Below, in pieces: positions 18,338 through 28,332 of a stretch of 64,000 bases of DNA; the stretch's first letter is position 1; each line of letters starts with the position of its first letter. The DNA is from Pseudomonas sp. v388. GTDB taxonomy: Bacteria > Pseudomonadota > Gammaproteobacteria > Pseudomonadales > Pseudomonadaceae. The stretch covers positions 248,001 through 312,000 of the forward strand of contig NZ_RHQN01000002.1 of the NCBI RefSeq assembly GCF_003935425.1. Reading direction: 5' to 3'. The notes under the pieces are model-generated. The model was not told the origin of the DNA and ran no database searches. It worked only from the letters and a program-made list of their open reading frames with translations. Made by a program: the position numbers and the translations under genes.

Positions 18338-19118
18338 TTTTCTACTCTACGCCTTGCTCGCAGGCCTGGCCCTTGCTGTCGTTGCCGGCCCGTTGGGATC
18401 GTTCGTGGTCTGGCGGCGCATGGCGTATTTCGGCGACACCTTGTCCCACGCGGCGCTGCTCGGCGTTGCCCTGGGTTTTCTGCTGGATGTCAGCCCGACC
18501 ATCGCCGTGACCTGCGGCTGTCTGCTGCTGGCGATCCTGCTGGTGACGCTGCAACAGCGCCAGCCGCTGGCGTCCGATACGCTGCTGGGCATTCTGGCGC
18601 CCAGCACTTTGTCGCTGGGGTTGGTGGTGCTGAGCTTCATGCATGAAGTGCGTATCGACCTGATGGCCTACCTGTTCGGCGACCTGCTGGCGATCAGCCC
18701 GACCGACCTGGCGTGGATTATGGGCGGCAGCGCGTTGGTGCTGGTGCTTATCGTCGCACTGTGGCGGCCGCTGCTGGCGATCACCGTGCATGAGGAACTG
18801 GCGAAGGTCGAAGGGCTTCCTGTGGCTGCGTTGCGCATGACCCTGATGCTGCTGATTGCCGTGGTCATCGCAGTAGCCATGAAGATCGTCGGCGTGTTGC
18901 TGATCACCTCGTTGCTGATCATTCCCGCCGCTGCGGCACAGCGTCACGCCCGCTCACCGGAACAAATGGCACTGGGCGCGAGTCTGTTGGGCGTGACGGC
19001 AGTGGGTATTGGGCTATCGTTGTCCTGGTTCAAGGACACGCCAGCCGGGCCGTCTATCGTCGTCTGCGCCGCAGCGCTGTTCTTGCTCAGCTTTGTTCTC
19101 CCCAAGCGAGCGGTGTAG
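18330..19118 (+). CDS. znuB: zinc ABC transporter permease ZnuB
   Basis: The 262-residue inner-membrane protein of the ABC-3 family has about eight hydrophobic segments, the conserved [19 protein letters not shown] near residue 30 and [16 protein letters not shown] near residue 195. The ATG at 18330 lies inside the end of znuC. It completes the ZnuABC importer. Confidence 0.94.
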   Translation: MADFLLYALLAGLALAVVAGPLGSFVVWRRMAYFGDTLSHAALLGVALGFLLDVSPTIAVTCGCLLLAILLVTLQQRQPLASDTLLGILAPSTLSLGLVVLSFMHEVRIDLMAYLFGDLLAISPTDLAWIMGGSALVLVLIVALWRPLLAITVHEELAKVEGLPVAALRMTLMLLIAVVIAVAMKIVGVLLITSLLIIPAAAAQRHARSPEQMALGASLLGVTAVGIGLSLSWFKDTPAGPSIVVCAAALFLLSFVLPKRAV

Positions 19119-19156
19119 ACTTGCTCGTTTTTTGCGCAAACTAGAGAATCGCAGGA

Positions 19157-19873
19157 ATGAAGCCGCTCGCCTCACGCTATCTGCTGCTGGTCGCATTTTC
19201 CGTCCTGTTGGGTGCCTGCCAAAGCACGCCAACGGTTGAAACGCCCGTGGCCGAAGTCCAGCCAGATGGGTTTGCTCAGCTTGAACAAAGCATTGCCGGC
19301 AATGAGCTGGCGACCGCTGAAGAGCAGTTGGCCGCCTTGCAGGCCTCTGCACCGGATGACGCCCGACTTGAACCCGCCCAGCGCAGGCTGGCGGAAGCTT
19401 ATCTGAGCCGTAGCCAGATCGGTTTGCAGAAGGGCGACATGAACGCCGCCGCCACTGCACTGACCCGCGCCCGCGCATTGATGCCCAAGGCTCCGGCATT
19501 GACCAGTGGTGTCAATGGCGCCATCGCCCACGCGCGCAAGGCCGAGCTGGAAAAGGCGGAAGCCGAATTGCGTGAAGCCGAAGCGCGGCGGGTCGCGAAG
19601 CTGATCGATCCGTCAGCCGAAAGCACCACCATCGACCTTAAAATCGGCGATATGGCAGAGTTGCGTCGGCAGTTGGATGCCATCGCGGCGGATACCGTAG
19701 CGTTCAATTGCGAAGTGCTGATCGTGGTGCCGCGCACCGATGATTATCCGTGGCTGGCCACGTTGCTGACCAAGCGCGTGGTGAAGCTCAACCCGAGTTT
19801 CGAACTGGAACTGCGCCGCCAGATCGACCGCACCGAACACGCTCGGATCGTCCTGACTCCCGCCAGGTCCTGA
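19157..19873 (+). CDS. lipoprotein of unknown function
   Basis: The 238-residue protein has a lipoprotein signal (lipobox LGAC, Cys20, followed by QS). The middle is helical and Ala/Glu rich with a TPR-like look (ATAEEQLAALQASAPDDARL, AYLSRSQIGLQKGDMNAA) and a charged helix (about 130-155). The C terminus (VAFNCEVLIVVPRTDDYPWL) looks like a small alpha/beta unit. It follows znuB by 38 bases, as PA5502 does in PAO1 from memory, so it may be expressed with the zinc operon. No function is assigned. Confidence 0.72.
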   Translation: MKPLASRYLLLVAFSVLLGACQSTPTVETPVAEVQPDGFAQLEQSIAGNELATAEEQLAALQASAPDDARLEPAQRRLAEAYLSRSQIGLQKGDMNAAATALTRARALMPKAPALTSGVNGAIAHARKAELEKAEAELREAEARRVAKLIDPSAESTTIDLKIGDMAELRRQLDAIAADTVAFNCEVLIVVPRTDDYPWLATLLTKRVVKLNPSFELELRRQIDRTEHARIVLTPARS

Positions 19874-19907
19874 TAGATTCATTTGCCGGCCAGCGACACG
19901 CGTGGCC

Positions 19908-20031
19908 CGTAGGAGCGACCGGGGCGGCGTTCCGCCTTGCTCACGAAGAGGCCGGTACATCCGCATTAGATTTAGCGGCTGAACACATGCCTTCGCGGAC
20001 AAGCGGAGCGCCGTCCGGTCCGCTCCTACAG
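19908..20031. repeat. REPIN palindrome pair
   Basis: The left REP starts GTAGGAGCGACCGGGGCGGC and reaches CTTGCTCACGAAGAGG; the right REP reads TTCGCGGACAAGCGGAGCG and ends GTCCGCTCCTAC. The outer ends GTAGGAGCG / CGCTCCTAC are inverted copies. It fills the gap between the convergent lipoprotein and katE genes. Confidence 0.8.
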
Positions 20032-20060
20032 GTCTATTGCCTGCAGGAGCGGCGACTTGG

Positions 20061-22211
20061 TCAGGCCGGAACAGCCTTGGCCTTCGGCTCACGTGCCCAC
20101 ACCCGATGCTGGGCGATGGCGTTGAAGAACGCTTCGTAGGAAGCGCTATCGGACACCACCAACAAACCGGCGTCTTCATCCAGATGCAGCAGCTGAAGCA
20201 ACGACTTGGCCTCGCCGGACAGCGAGATGGCCTTGAGGTGCTTGTAGGCTTCCAGGATGTAGTGCAGCGCCACGCCGTCGGTGCTCAGTGCCTTGATCGA
20301 ATCCGCGCCGCCCGGTACGAATACCGCATCGAATGCGATCGATGGCAGACCTTCCGCCGAAGCATCCACCGGCAGTGTCTTGCCATCCGCCGTTGTCACC
20401 GGCGCCGACGTCGGGCCGAGGACCTTGGCATGAGCGCCTTTGGCAGCCAGCGCGGCTTTCATGGTCTCGACGGCCGTGCCATCTACCCCGTTGGCGACCA
20501 GAATCGCGACCTTGCGGGACACGATGTCACCTGACAGCAGGTTTACCTGGCTCAGCGCCGGCGATTCCTTGATCGAGGTATCGCGTGCAGGCACGGTCCC
20601 GGCAGTGGGTGCCGGCAAGCCCAGATTGGCGGCCACGCGGCTGGCCAGTTCCAGGTCGATGTTAGCGAGGATCTCGTTGACCTGACGCGCCCGAATGAAC
20701 TCGCGATCCACCTTGCCCAGCTCGAAGCTGTAGGCCGCGATGATGTGCTCTTTCTCGTGATGGCTCATGCTCTGGAAGAACAGCGTCGCCTGGGAGAAAT
20801 GATCCGAGAACGACTCGCTGCGCTCACGCACTTTGTGCGCTTCGATGCGCTCAGGATAGGTCTCGAAACCGCCGTCCACAGGACCGGCCGGTGTTTCCTT
20901 CGGCCAGCCGCCATCGATGGAGTTGGGCTCGTAGGAAGCGCGGCCCTTGTCGATAGTGGTGCGATGCTGGGCATCACGTTGACCATTGTGGTTCGGCGCG
21001 ACCGGGCGGTTGATCGGGATCTCGTGGAAGTTCGGTCCACCAAGACGGCTGATCTGCGTGTCGGTGTAGGAAAACAGGCGGCCCTGCAGCAGCGGGTCGT
21101 TGGAGAAATCGATACCCGGCACGATGTGGCCCGGGCAGAACGCGACCTGCTCGACTTCGGCGAAGAAGTTGTCCGGGTTGCGGTTGAGCACCATCTTGCC
21201 CAGCGGCGTCACCGGCACCAGTTCTTCGGGAATGATCTTGGTCGGGTCGAGCAGGTCGAAGTCGAACTTGTGCTCGTCTTCTTCCGGCACGATCTGCACG
21301 CCCAGTTCCCATTCCGGGTAGTCGCCCATCTCGATGGACTCCCACAGGTCGCGGCGGTGGTAGTCGGTGTCCTTGCCGGCCAGCTTCTGCGCTTCATCCC
21401 AGACCAGCGAACAGACGCCTTGCTTGGGCTTCCAGTGGAATTTCACGAAGGTCGATTTACCTTCGGTGTTGATCATGCGGAAGGTATGGATACCGAAGCC
21501 TTGCATGGTGCGCAGGCTTTTCGGAATAGCACGGTCGGACATGGCCCACAGCACCATGTGCGCGGATTCAGGCACCAGCGACACAAAATCCCAGAACGTG
21601 TCGTGCGCCGAGCCGCCGGTTGGAATTTCGTTGTGTGGCTCAGGCTTCACCGCATGCACGAAGTCCGGAAACTTCACGGCGTCCTGAATGAAGAAGACCG
21701 GCATGTTGTTGCCGACCAGATCGAAGTTGCCTTCCTCGGTGTAGAACTTGACTGCGAAGCCGCGCACGTCACGCACGGTGTCGCCCGAGCCGCGCGGGCC
21801 TTGCACGGTGGAGAAGCGCACGAACACCGGCGTCTTGTGCTCAGGATTGCGCAGGAAACCGGCCTTGCTGAGGGCACCGTGGTTTTCATAGGTCTGGAAG
21901 TAACCGTGAGCCGCCGTGCCGCGGGCGTGAACGATGCGCTCCGGGATGCGTTCATGGTCAAAGTGCGTGATCTTTTCACGCATGATGAAGTCTTCCAGCA
22001 GCGACGGGCCGCGGCTGCCGACCTTGAGTGTGTTCTGGTTGTCAGCGATCTTCACGCCGTGGTTGGTGCGCAGCGCTTGCTCGGTGGCATCGGAGCGGAA
22101 CTGCTCGAGTTGGTCCAGCTTGGCGTTGGTGTTGCCACGGTCGAGGGTGTCGGTGCCTGCCAGTGCGCTTTTGGCGGTGTCGCCCAAAGGCGGCTTGTTT
22201 TCGCTAGCCAT
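20061..22211 (-). CDS. katE: monofunctional catalase HPII
   Basis: The 716-residue large-subunit catalase breaks down hydrogen peroxide. The catalytic His is in [10 protein letters not shown] (about 95), the Asn in LVGNNMPVF (about 168) and the proximal heme Tyr in RLFSYTDTQ (about 382). A C-terminal domain (about 565-710) has the DJ-1/PfpI-like fold of large catalases ([25 protein letters not shown]). A ribosome site AGGAG lies about 9 bases before the ATG. HPII enzymes are usually stationary-phase genes under RpoS; no clear promoter was identified here. Confidence 0.95.
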   Translation of the reverse strand: MASENKPPLGDTAKSALAGTDTLDRGNTNAKLDQLEQFRSDATEQALRTNHGVKIADNQNTLKVGSRGPSLLEDFIMREKITHFDHERIPERIVHARGTAAHGYFQTYENHGALSKAGFLRNPEHKTPVFVRFSTVQGPRGSGDTVRDVRGFAVKFYTEEGNFDLVGNNMPVFFIQDAVKFPDFVHAVKPEPHNEIPTGGSAHDTFWDFVSLVPESAHMVLWAMSDRAIPKSLRTMQGFGIHTFRMINTEGKSTFVKFHWKPKQGVCSLVWDEAQKLAGKDTDYHRRDLWESIEMGDYPEWELGVQIVPEEDEHKFDFDLLDPTKIIPEELVPVTPLGKMVLNRNPDNFFAEVEQVAFCPGHIVPGIDFSNDPLLQGRLFSYTDTQISRLGGPNFHEIPINRPVAPNHNGQRDAQHRTTIDKGRASYEPNSIDGGWPKETPAGPVDGGFETYPERIEAHKVRERSESFSDHFSQATLFFQSMSHHEKEHIIAAYSFELGKVDREFIRARQVNEILANIDLELASRVAANLGLPAPTAGTVPARDTSIKESPALSQVNLLSGDIVSRKVAILVANGVDGTAVETMKAALAAKGAHAKVLGPTSAPVTTADGKTLPVDASAEGLPSIAFDAVFVPGGADSIKALSTDGVALHYILEAYKHLKAISLSGEAKSLLQLLHLDEDAGLLVVSDSASYEAFFNAIAQHRVWAREPKAKAVPA

Positions 22212-22522
22212 CAGTCTTGCTCCTCGGTTACCACCCAGTCATGAGCTGGGTTTGGTTAAGTCCGACTCCCGCGGCAAACGCAAGGAATCACGGTATCCAA
22301 GAAATGACAAAAATTGATAACAGCCGTTCCGTCGGCGTTACGGCCAATGGCGCCAGCGGTTGCCTTATGTCACTTACGCAGCGTCGCCGACAAATAAATG
22401 CTAAGCACTGCCGCCCGGACAGGCTAAAATGCGCGCCCGGCTCAATCCGGCCGGGGTAACGAAGCAAGTGGCATCGTGCCCACTGCGCTGATTTCTTAAC
22501 GCGCCCCCACAAGGTTCGCTCC
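22212..22522. promoter_or_regulatory. divergent spacer between katE and metN
   Basis: This 311-base gap must hold promoters for both genes. Next to the katE start an imperfect dyad (22226-22259, core ACCCAG / CTGGGT) would form a hairpin in the katE leader. I see no SAM or other riboswitch ahead of metN and no other recognisable element. Confidence 0.35.
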
Positions 22523-23530
22523 GTGATCGAGTTTCATAACGTCCACAAAACCTATCGGGTGGCAGGCAAGGAAATACCGGCCCTGCACCCTACCCGCCTG
22601 AGCGTCGAAAATGGCCAGGTGTTCGGCCTGATCGGTCACTCCGGCGCCGGCAAGAGCACGTTGCTGCGCCTGATCAACCGGCTGGAAGCCCCGAGCGGCG
22701 GGCAGATCGTGGTCGATGGTGAAGATGTCACCGCACTCGACGCCAATGGCCTGCGCCGCTTCCGCCAACAGGTCGGGATGATCTTCCAGCACTTTAATCT
22801 GCTGGCATCCAAGACCGTGGCGGACAACGTCGCCATGCCGCTGACCCTGGCCGGCGACATGCCCCGCGCCCAGATCGACCAGCGTGTGGCCGAGTTGCTG
22901 GCGCGCGTCGGGCTGTCCGACCACGCCAAAAAGTACCCGGCGCAACTGTCCGGCGGCCAGAAACAGCGTGTCGGCATTGCCCGCGCCCTGGCGACCAAGC
23001 CCAAGATTCTGCTGTGCGACGAAGCCACCAGCGCACTGGACCCGCAGACCACGGCGTCGGTCCTGCAACTGCTGGCCGAGATCAACCGCGAGCTGAAGCT
23101 GACCATCGTGCTCATCACCCACGAAATGGACGTGATCCGTCGCGTCTGTGACCAAGTGGCGGTAATGGATGCCGGCGTGATCGTCGAGCAAGGCAACGTG
23201 GCGGATGTGTTCCTGCACCCCAAGCACCCGACCACCAAGCGTTTCGTGCAGGAAGACGAGCAGGTCGACGAGAACGAACAGCGCGACGATTTCGCTCATG
23301 TACAGGGCCGCATCGTGCGCCTGACGTTCCAGGGCGAGGCGACCTATGCACCGCTGCTGGGCACCGTTGCCCGGGAAACCGGCGTTGACTACAGCATCCT
23401 GGCCGGTCGCATCGACCGCATCAAGGATACGCCTTACGGGCAGCTGACACTGGCCATCACCGGCGGCGACATGGACGCCGCCTTCGCGCGCTTCACGGCT
23501 GCGGACGTGCATATGGAGGTCCTGCGCTGA
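22523..23530 (+). CDS. metN: methionine ABC transporter ATPase MetN
   Basis: The 335-residue ATPase has Walker [10 protein letters not shown] (about 38-46), Q-loop (IFQHFNLL), signature [15 protein letters not shown], Walker [12 protein letters not shown] and the switch His (ITHEMD). The C-terminal NIL domain (about 255-335), which binds methionine and gives trans-inhibition, is present ([23 protein letters not shown]). The start is GTG with AAGG ahead. Its stop overlaps metI. The methionine substrate rests on the NIL domain and the MetQ-type binding protein downstream. Confidence 0.93.
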   Translation: MIEFHNVHKTYRVAGKEIPALHPTRLSVENGQVFGLIGHSGAGKSTLLRLINRLEAPSGGQIVVDGEDVTALDANGLRRFRQQVGMIFQHFNLLASKTVADNVAMPLTLAGDMPRAQIDQRVAELLARVGLSDHAKKYPAQLSGGQKQRVGIARALATKPKILLCDEATSALDPQTTASVLQLLAEINRELKLTIVLITHEMDVIRRVCDQVAVMDAGVIVEQGNVADVFLHPKHPTTKRFVQEDEQVDENEQRDDFAHVQGRIVRLTFQGEATYAPLLGTVARETGVDYSILAGRIDRIKDTPYGQLTLAITGGDMDAAFARFTAADVHMEVLR

Positions 23531-24204
23531 TGGACGCTTTTCTGAATCTGTTTTCCAACGTCGATTGGTACGAAATCTGGGTCGCCACCGGCGATACCCT
23601 GATCATGCTCAGCGTCTCGCTGGGCTTCACCATCCTGTTCGGCCTGCCGCTGGGCGTGCTGATGTTCCTTACCTCGCCGCGTCAGTTGCTGGAGCACAAG
23701 CAGTTGTATGCCACGGTCGGCCTGATCGTGAACATGTTGCGGGCGCTGCCGTTCATCATCCTGCTGATCGTAATGATGCCGCTGACCGAAATCATCACCG
23801 GCACCTCGCTGGGCATCCTCGGCACCCTGCCGCCGCTGATTGCCGGTGCGACGCCGTTCTTCGCCCGTCTGGTGGAAACCGCCTTGCGGGAAGTGGATCG
23901 CGGCATCATCGAAGCGACCCAGGCCATGGGCGCCACGACCCGGCAGATCATCGTCAAGGCGCTGCTGCCTGAGGCGCGCCCCGGCATTCTGGCGGCGATC
24001 ACGGTCACGGCGATTGCGCTGGTGTCCTTCACCGCCATGGCCGGTGCCGTGGGCGCCGGCGGCCTGGGCGACCTGGCTATCCGTTACGGCTACCAGCGCT
24101 TCCAGAACGATGTGATGTTCGTGACGGTCGTATTGCTGTTGGTACTGGTGCAGATCCTGCAAACCGTCGGCGACCGACTGGTTGCGCACTTCACTCATCG
24201 TTGA
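23530..24204 (+). CDS. metI: methionine ABC transporter permease MetI
   Basis: The 224-residue permease has five predicted membrane helices and the coupling EAA loop (ALREVDRGIIEATQAMGATTRQI). Its ATG shares one base with the metN TGA. It forms the membrane pore of MetNIQ. Confidence 0.92.
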   Translation: MDAFLNLFSNVDWYEIWVATGDTLIMLSVSLGFTILFGLPLGVLMFLTSPRQLLEHKQLYATVGLIVNMLRALPFIILLIVMMPLTEIITGTSLGILGTLPPLIAGATPFFARLVETALREVDRGIIEATQAMGATTRQIIVKALLPEARPGILAAITVTAIALVSFTAMAGAVGAGGLGDLAIRYGYQRFQNDVMFVTVVLLLVLVQILQTVGDRLVAHFTHR

Positions 24205-24258
24205 CCGAATCAGTTGGCAACGGCCGTCTCGGGCCGGGCCATCCCAAGGAGTTGTTGC

Positions 24259-25032
24259 ATGAAAAAACTACTGGCCGTATTTGCTGCGGTGACCGCGCTG
24301 TCTGCGCAGGCCAACGAAACCCTGACCGTCGCGGCGTCCGCCGTGCCGCACGCCGAGATCCTCGAGTTCGTGAAGCCGACGCTGGCCAAGGAAGGCGTGG
24401 ACCTCAACATCAAGGTGTTCAACGATTACATCCAGCCGAACGTGCAGGTGTCCCAGAAGCGCATGGACGCCAATTTCTTCCAGCACCAGCCGTACCTGGA
24501 TGAATTCAACAAGGGCAAGAACACCGATCTGGTGGCTGTCGCCAAAGTCCACGTCGAGCCTTTCGGTGCCTACTCGGACAAGTTCAAGAAGCTGGAAGAC
24601 CTGCCCGGTGGTGCAAACGTCGCACTGCCCAACGACGCCACCAACGAAGGCCGCGCCCTGTTGCTGCTGGCCAAGGCCGGCCTGATCACCCTCAAGGACC
24701 CGACCAGTATCCTGGCCAAGCCTTCGGACGTGGTGACCAACGTCAAGGACCTGAAATTCCGCGAGCTGGAAGCGGCAACGCTGCCGCGCGTGCTGACTCA
24801 GGTCGATCTGGCGCTGATCAACACCAACTATGCCCTGAGCGCCAAGCTGGACCCAACCAAGGACGCGCTGATCATCGAAGGTGCTGAATCGCCTTACGCC
24901 AACATCCTGGTTGCCCGCCCGGACAACAAGGATTCGGACGCCATGAAGAAACTGGCCGCCGCCCTGAACAGCCCTGAAGTCAAAGCGTTCCTGGTCGAGA
25001 AATACAAAGGCGCCGTGGTTCCGGCCTTCTGA
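24259..25032 (+). CDS. metQ: methionine-binding protein MetQ
   Basis: The 257-residue binding protein of the NlpA/MetQ family shows the family N terminus (LTVAASAVPHAEILEFVKP) and FQHQPYLDEFNK. The signal MKKLLAVFAAVTALSAQANE contains no Cys, so unlike E. coli MetQ it is not a lipoprotein and should be a free periplasmic protein cleaved after QAN or SAQA. The ATG at 24259 follows CAAGGAGTTGTTGC. It is third in metNIQ. Confidence 0.93.
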   Translation: MKKLLAVFAAVTALSAQANETLTVAASAVPHAEILEFVKPTLAKEGVDLNIKVFNDYIQPNVQVSQKRMDANFFQHQPYLDEFNKGKNTDLVAVAKVHVEPFGAYSDKFKKLEDLPGGANVALPNDATNEGRALLLLAKAGLITLKDPTSILAKPSDVVTNVKDLKFRELEAATLPRVLTQVDLALINTNYALSAKLDPTKDALIIEGAESPYANILVARPDNKDSDAMKKLAAALNSPEVKAFLVEKYKGAVVPAF

Positions 25033-25056
25033 TCCTGCACATATGACCTGTGGGAT

Positions 25057-25161
25057 GTGGGAGCGGACTTGTCCGCGAAGACATAATTACAGACGCAGCA
25101 GATGTTGCGAATGTACCGACCTTTTCGCGGACAAAGCGGGGGCCGCCCGGTCCGCTCCCAC
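25057..25161. repeat. REPIN palindrome pair
   Basis: The left REP is GTGGGAGCGGACTTGTCCGC followed by GAAGA; the right REP begins TTTTCGCGGACAAAGCGG and ends GTCCGCTCCCAC. The halves are inverted copies around a spacer of about 45 bases. It lies between the convergent metQ and sco genes. Confidence 0.85.
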
Positions 25162-25167
25162 GCTGCG

Positions 25168-25800
25168 TTAATGACGCTGCAATAACATCGGCAACCGCTC
25201 TACCAGCTTCTGCCCGTTCAGCGGCGCGCGGATGAAGCCGCGTTGCCTGCCGTCCGGGCCGAGCAGGGCGAGGTTGCCGCTGTGGTCGACGGTGTAGTTG
25301 GGCTTGCTGGTGTCGGCGGGAATGAACGGAACGCTCACCGCATTAGCCAGTGTCTGGATGTCCGCCACCGGCGCACTCAAGCCAATGTACTGCTTGTCGA
25401 AGTAGCCCAGGTACTCATTGAGCCGCTGCGGCGTATCGCGGTTGGGGTCGACGCTCACCAGCACCACCCGCAGCCTGTCCGCATCCTCTGTGGATAACTC
25501 GCTGCGAATCTGCCGAATCTGCGCCAGTGTCGTCGGGCAGATGTCCGGGCAGAAGGTGTAGCCGAAGAACAGCAGCGTCCACTTGTCCTTCAATTGATCC
25601 ACCGCCACCGGTGCACCGTTCTGGTCGAGCATTTGCAGGTCGGGCAGGGTGCGGCTTTGCGGCAGCAGGATGATCCCAGCGTCGATCAGCGCCATCTGGT
25701 CGTCCGAGCCTTTGCCGGACAGCACGCGGTACACGGTCAGGCCCATGATGAGCGCCACGAGGGCGACCAGGATGAATACGGTTTTCTGATTTCGGGTCAT
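25168..25800 (-). CDS. SCO1/SenC copper chaperone for cytochrome oxidase
   Basis: The 210-residue membrane-anchored protein delivers copper to the CuA site of oxidase subunit II. One N-terminal membrane helix (about 8-27) leads to a thioredoxin-like domain with the CxxxC copper site CPDIC in GYTFCPDICPTTL (about 88-92) and the distal His in TVDHSG. It is the last gene of the oxidase cluster; its ATG overlaps the ctaB stop (ATGA). Confidence 0.92.
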   Translation of the reverse strand: MTRNQKTVFILVALVALIMGLTVYRVLSGKGSDDQMALIDAGIILLPQSRTLPDLQMLDQNGAPVAVDQLKDKWTLLFFGYTFCPDICPTTLAQIRQIRSELSTEDADRLRVVLVSVDPNRDTPQRLNEYLGYFDKQYIGLSAPVADIQTLANAVSVPFIPADTSKPNYTVDHSGNLALLGPDGRQRGFIRAPLNGQKLVERLPMLLQRH

Positions 25801-26696
25801 GAGTTCGGCAACAGATAGTGGTCGGCGAGCAGCGCGATAAACAACAGCAGCAGATACCACACAGAGTATTTGAAGGTGTCGATTGCCGCGTGCGGTCGTT
25901 TGCCAAGGTACAGCACCCAGCTCCACCACAGGAAGCGCATTCCCAGTACGGTCGCACACATCAGGTACAACACGCCGCTCATATGAATGGCGTAGGGCAA
26001 CAGACTCACCGCCAGCAGAATGCAGGTATAAAACACGATATGGACTTTGGTGTATCGCTCGCCGTGGGTGACCGGCAGCATCGGAATATCAGCCTTGGCG
26101 TACTCAGCTCTGCGATGGATCGCCAGGGACCAGAAGTGCGGCGGCGTCCAGGCAAAAATGATCAGCGTCAGCAGCAGGGCCTCGGCGTCCAGGCGGCCGC
26201 TGACCGCCACCCAGCCTAGCAGCGGTGGCGCAGCGCCGGCCAGGCCGCCGATGACGATGTTCTGCGGTGTGGCGCGCTTCAGGAAACCGGTATAGACAAC
26301 CGCATAACCCAGCAGCGAAGCAAGGGTCAGCCACGTCGTGAGCGGATTGGTGAACGTCAGCAGCAACGTCTGTCCGGTGACTGCCAGCAGCAGGGCAAAG
26401 ACCAGCGCGGCGCCGGGCGCTATGCGCGCTTGAGCCAGGGGCCGCTGACGGGTGCGCGCCATGATCGCGTCGATACGGCGATCCACCACATGATTGATGA
26501 CCGCCGCGCCCGCTGCACACAGGCCGATCCCCAGATTACCGAACACCAGCACCGTCCACGGCAAGGGCTGCCGGGTCGCAAGCAGCATGCCGACACTGGC
26601 TGTCACCAGCATCAGGATCACAACCCTGGGTTTGGTGAGTTCCAGATAATCACGCCACAGCAGCGTCTGCCGTCGCGTTCGGGTGATGGGTAGCAT
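25797..26696 (-). CDS. ctaB: protoheme IX farnesyltransferase (heme O synthase)
   Basis: The 299-residue UbiA-family enzyme converts heme B to heme O. It has about nine membrane helices and the two Asp-rich loops: [20 protein letters not shown] (about 68-87) and the region [26 protein letters not shown] (about 181-207). Its stop overlaps sco. The next gene upstream, ctaA, ends 2 bases before this ATG, so both steps of heme A synthesis are cotranscribed. Confidence 0.94.
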   Translation of the reverse strand: [299 protein letters not shown]

Positions 26697-26697
26697 G

Positions 26698-27747
26698 TCA
26701 TCGCATCCTTCGAGTGAGTCCGCCGAACCTCAGTCCATTGAACGGGTCATGAGCGGCCGGCTGCGCCGTCGAATGCGCCAGCCGATAGTTGATCGACACC
26801 AGACTCAACAGCAGCGCTGCGCCTCCGGCGTTGTGGGCCAATGCGATCCCCAACGGCAAATGCAGCAGCACATTGCTGAGGCCCAGCCCGAGTTGCGCGA
26901 ACAGCACCAGCATCAGAGTGGCGGCCAGTTTTCCGAGCCCGGCGCGCAGCAGATGCCAGGCCAGCATGGAAAGCGTGCTCACCACCAGCAGCGCGCCGAT
27001 GCGATGGGTCAGGTGAATGGCCGTGCGCGCCTCGCTGTCGAGCCGTCCGCCCAGGTAATTGGGGCCGATGTGCTGGTGGACATGGAAGGCGTTGGTGAAA
27101 TCCGCATCGGGCCACCATTGGCCTTGGCAGGTCGGCAGATCGGTGCAGGCCATGGCCGCGTAGTTGGCGCTGACCCAACCGCCCAAGGCGATCTGCGTCA
27201 CGACCAGCAGCAGACCGAACCGCGCCAGACGGCGCAGTGGCGCGGGATAGCTCAACCGGATCGAGGCGATGCCGGCCAGACGCAGCGTCAATACCAGCAA
27301 CAGGCTCAAGGTCGCGAAACCGCCCAGCAGATGCGTCACCACCACGGGCGGCCAGAGTTGGAGGGTCACGGTCCACATCCCGAATGCGGCCTGGGCCACG
27401 ACCACCGCCAGGATCAGCAGCGGCAGCTTCAGCGGCTGATCCGCCAGATGCCGGGTGCGCCAGGCCTGTACGGCCAGCAGCAGAATGGTCAGTGCCAGCG
27501 CGCCGGCAAAGTACCGATGAATCATCTCGCTCCAGCCTTTGTCCGCCTCCACCGGCGCATGGGGAAAATGCAGTTGCGCGTGGGCCAGTTGAACATCGTT
27601 GCTGGGTACGGCGATAAATCCGTAGCAGCCGGGCCAGTCTGGGCAGCCCAGCCCGGCGTGGGTCAAGCGCGTGTAGGCGCCGAGCAGCACCACCACCAGC
27701 GCCAGCAGCGTGGCGAGCAAGGCGAGACGAAATCCGGGCCGGGTCAT
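26698..27747 (-). CDS. ctaA: heme A synthase
   Basis: The 349-residue membrane protein converts heme O to heme A. It shows eight predicted helices and the conserved His residues in RLTHAGLGCPDWPGCYGF, EMIHRYFA, VTHLLGG and LTHRIGA. The Cys pair of the first loop (CPDWPGC) is present, as is a second (CTDLPTCQGQWWP). It precedes ctaB in the cluster. Confidence 0.93.
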   Translation of the reverse strand: MTRPGFRLALLATLLALVVVLLGAYTRLTHAGLGCPDWPGCYGFIAVPSNDVQLAHAQLHFPHAPVEADKGWSEMIHRYFAGALALTILLLAVQAWRTRHLADQPLKLPLLILAVVVAQAAFGMWTVTLQLWPPVVVTHLLGGFATLSLLLVLTLRLAGIASIRLSYPAPLRRLARFGLLLVVTQIALGGWVSANYAAMACTDLPTCQGQWWPDADFTNAFHVHQHIGPNYLGGRLDSEARTAIHLTHRIGALLVVSTLSMLAWHLLRAGLGKLAATLMLVLFAQLGLGLSNVLLHLPLGIALAHNAGGAALLLSLVSINYRLAHSTAQPAAHDPFNGLRFGGLTRRMR

Positions 27748-27759
27748 GGCGACCTCCCT

Positions 27760-28332
27760 TTATCCGATGTTCGATAACTTCAGCAGTCGTCGCAGGTCGT
27801 CGAGCAGATCCTTGCCTTTGACCCGAGCGCCGTAACGCAGCACCAGGTTGCCGTGGGGGTCGATGATCCACAGCTGAGGCTCGTCCAGGCCCGGAACGGT
27901 TTGCCAGTAGCGGGCCAGATCCAGCGGATAACGCTTCAATTCGGCGTACTCGCGTTGCAGCTTTTCGGCATAGCCGGCATCGGGCGCCTGCCCGGTCGCC
28001 AGGGCATGGCTGGCGCGGGCGGCATCCCGGCCAAGGCCGATCTGAACCTGACGCGCCAGGTACACCAACTGCTGGCAGTCGGTTGCGCAGCGGGTCGGCG
28101 CGCTGACCAGCAACTGCCAGCGCCGCTCATCGGCGCTGACGCCCAGGTCGGCCCGGCTCTGGCCGGTGGCGATCAACTGGCCGTGATAGGTGCGGCCTTT
28201 GGGGACCCAGAACCCAAGGTGATACATGCTGGTCGCCAGTACCATCGGCACGACGGCTACCAGAATCAGCAGCACCAGTTGCAGGCGCCCACGGCGCCGG
28301 ACCCGCGGTTCAGAGATCACGGTGGGGTTCAT
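27760..28332 (-). CDS. SCO-like membrane protein with CxxxC, unknown role
   Basis: The 190-residue protein has one N-terminal membrane helix (about 20-39). The soluble part reads as a reduced thioredoxin/SCO-type fold: a strand (WQLLVSAP) leading into TRCATDCQQL, a CxxxC, and near the end LWIIDPHGNLVLRYG, which matches the strand-turn-strand before the last helix of SCO proteins. The distal copper His expected before that segment is not seen. It lies between SURF1 and ctaA, where PAO1 has PA0111 from memory. A copper or thiol role in oxidase assembly is inferred. Confidence 0.7.
   Translation of the reverse strand: MNPTVISEPRVRRRGRLQLVLLILVAVVPMVLATSMYHLGFWVPKGRTYHGQLIATGQSRADLGVSADERRWQLLVSAPTRCATDCQQLVYLARQVQIGLGRDAARASHALATGQAPDAGYAEKLQREYAELKRYPLDLARYWQTVPGLDEPQLWIIDPHGNLVLRYGARVKGKDLLDDLRRLLKLSNIG

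Noticed and set aside
22212-22522. SAM or other methionine riboswitch upstream of metN
   Set aside because: No conserved riboswitch core or terminator/antiterminator pair is visible.
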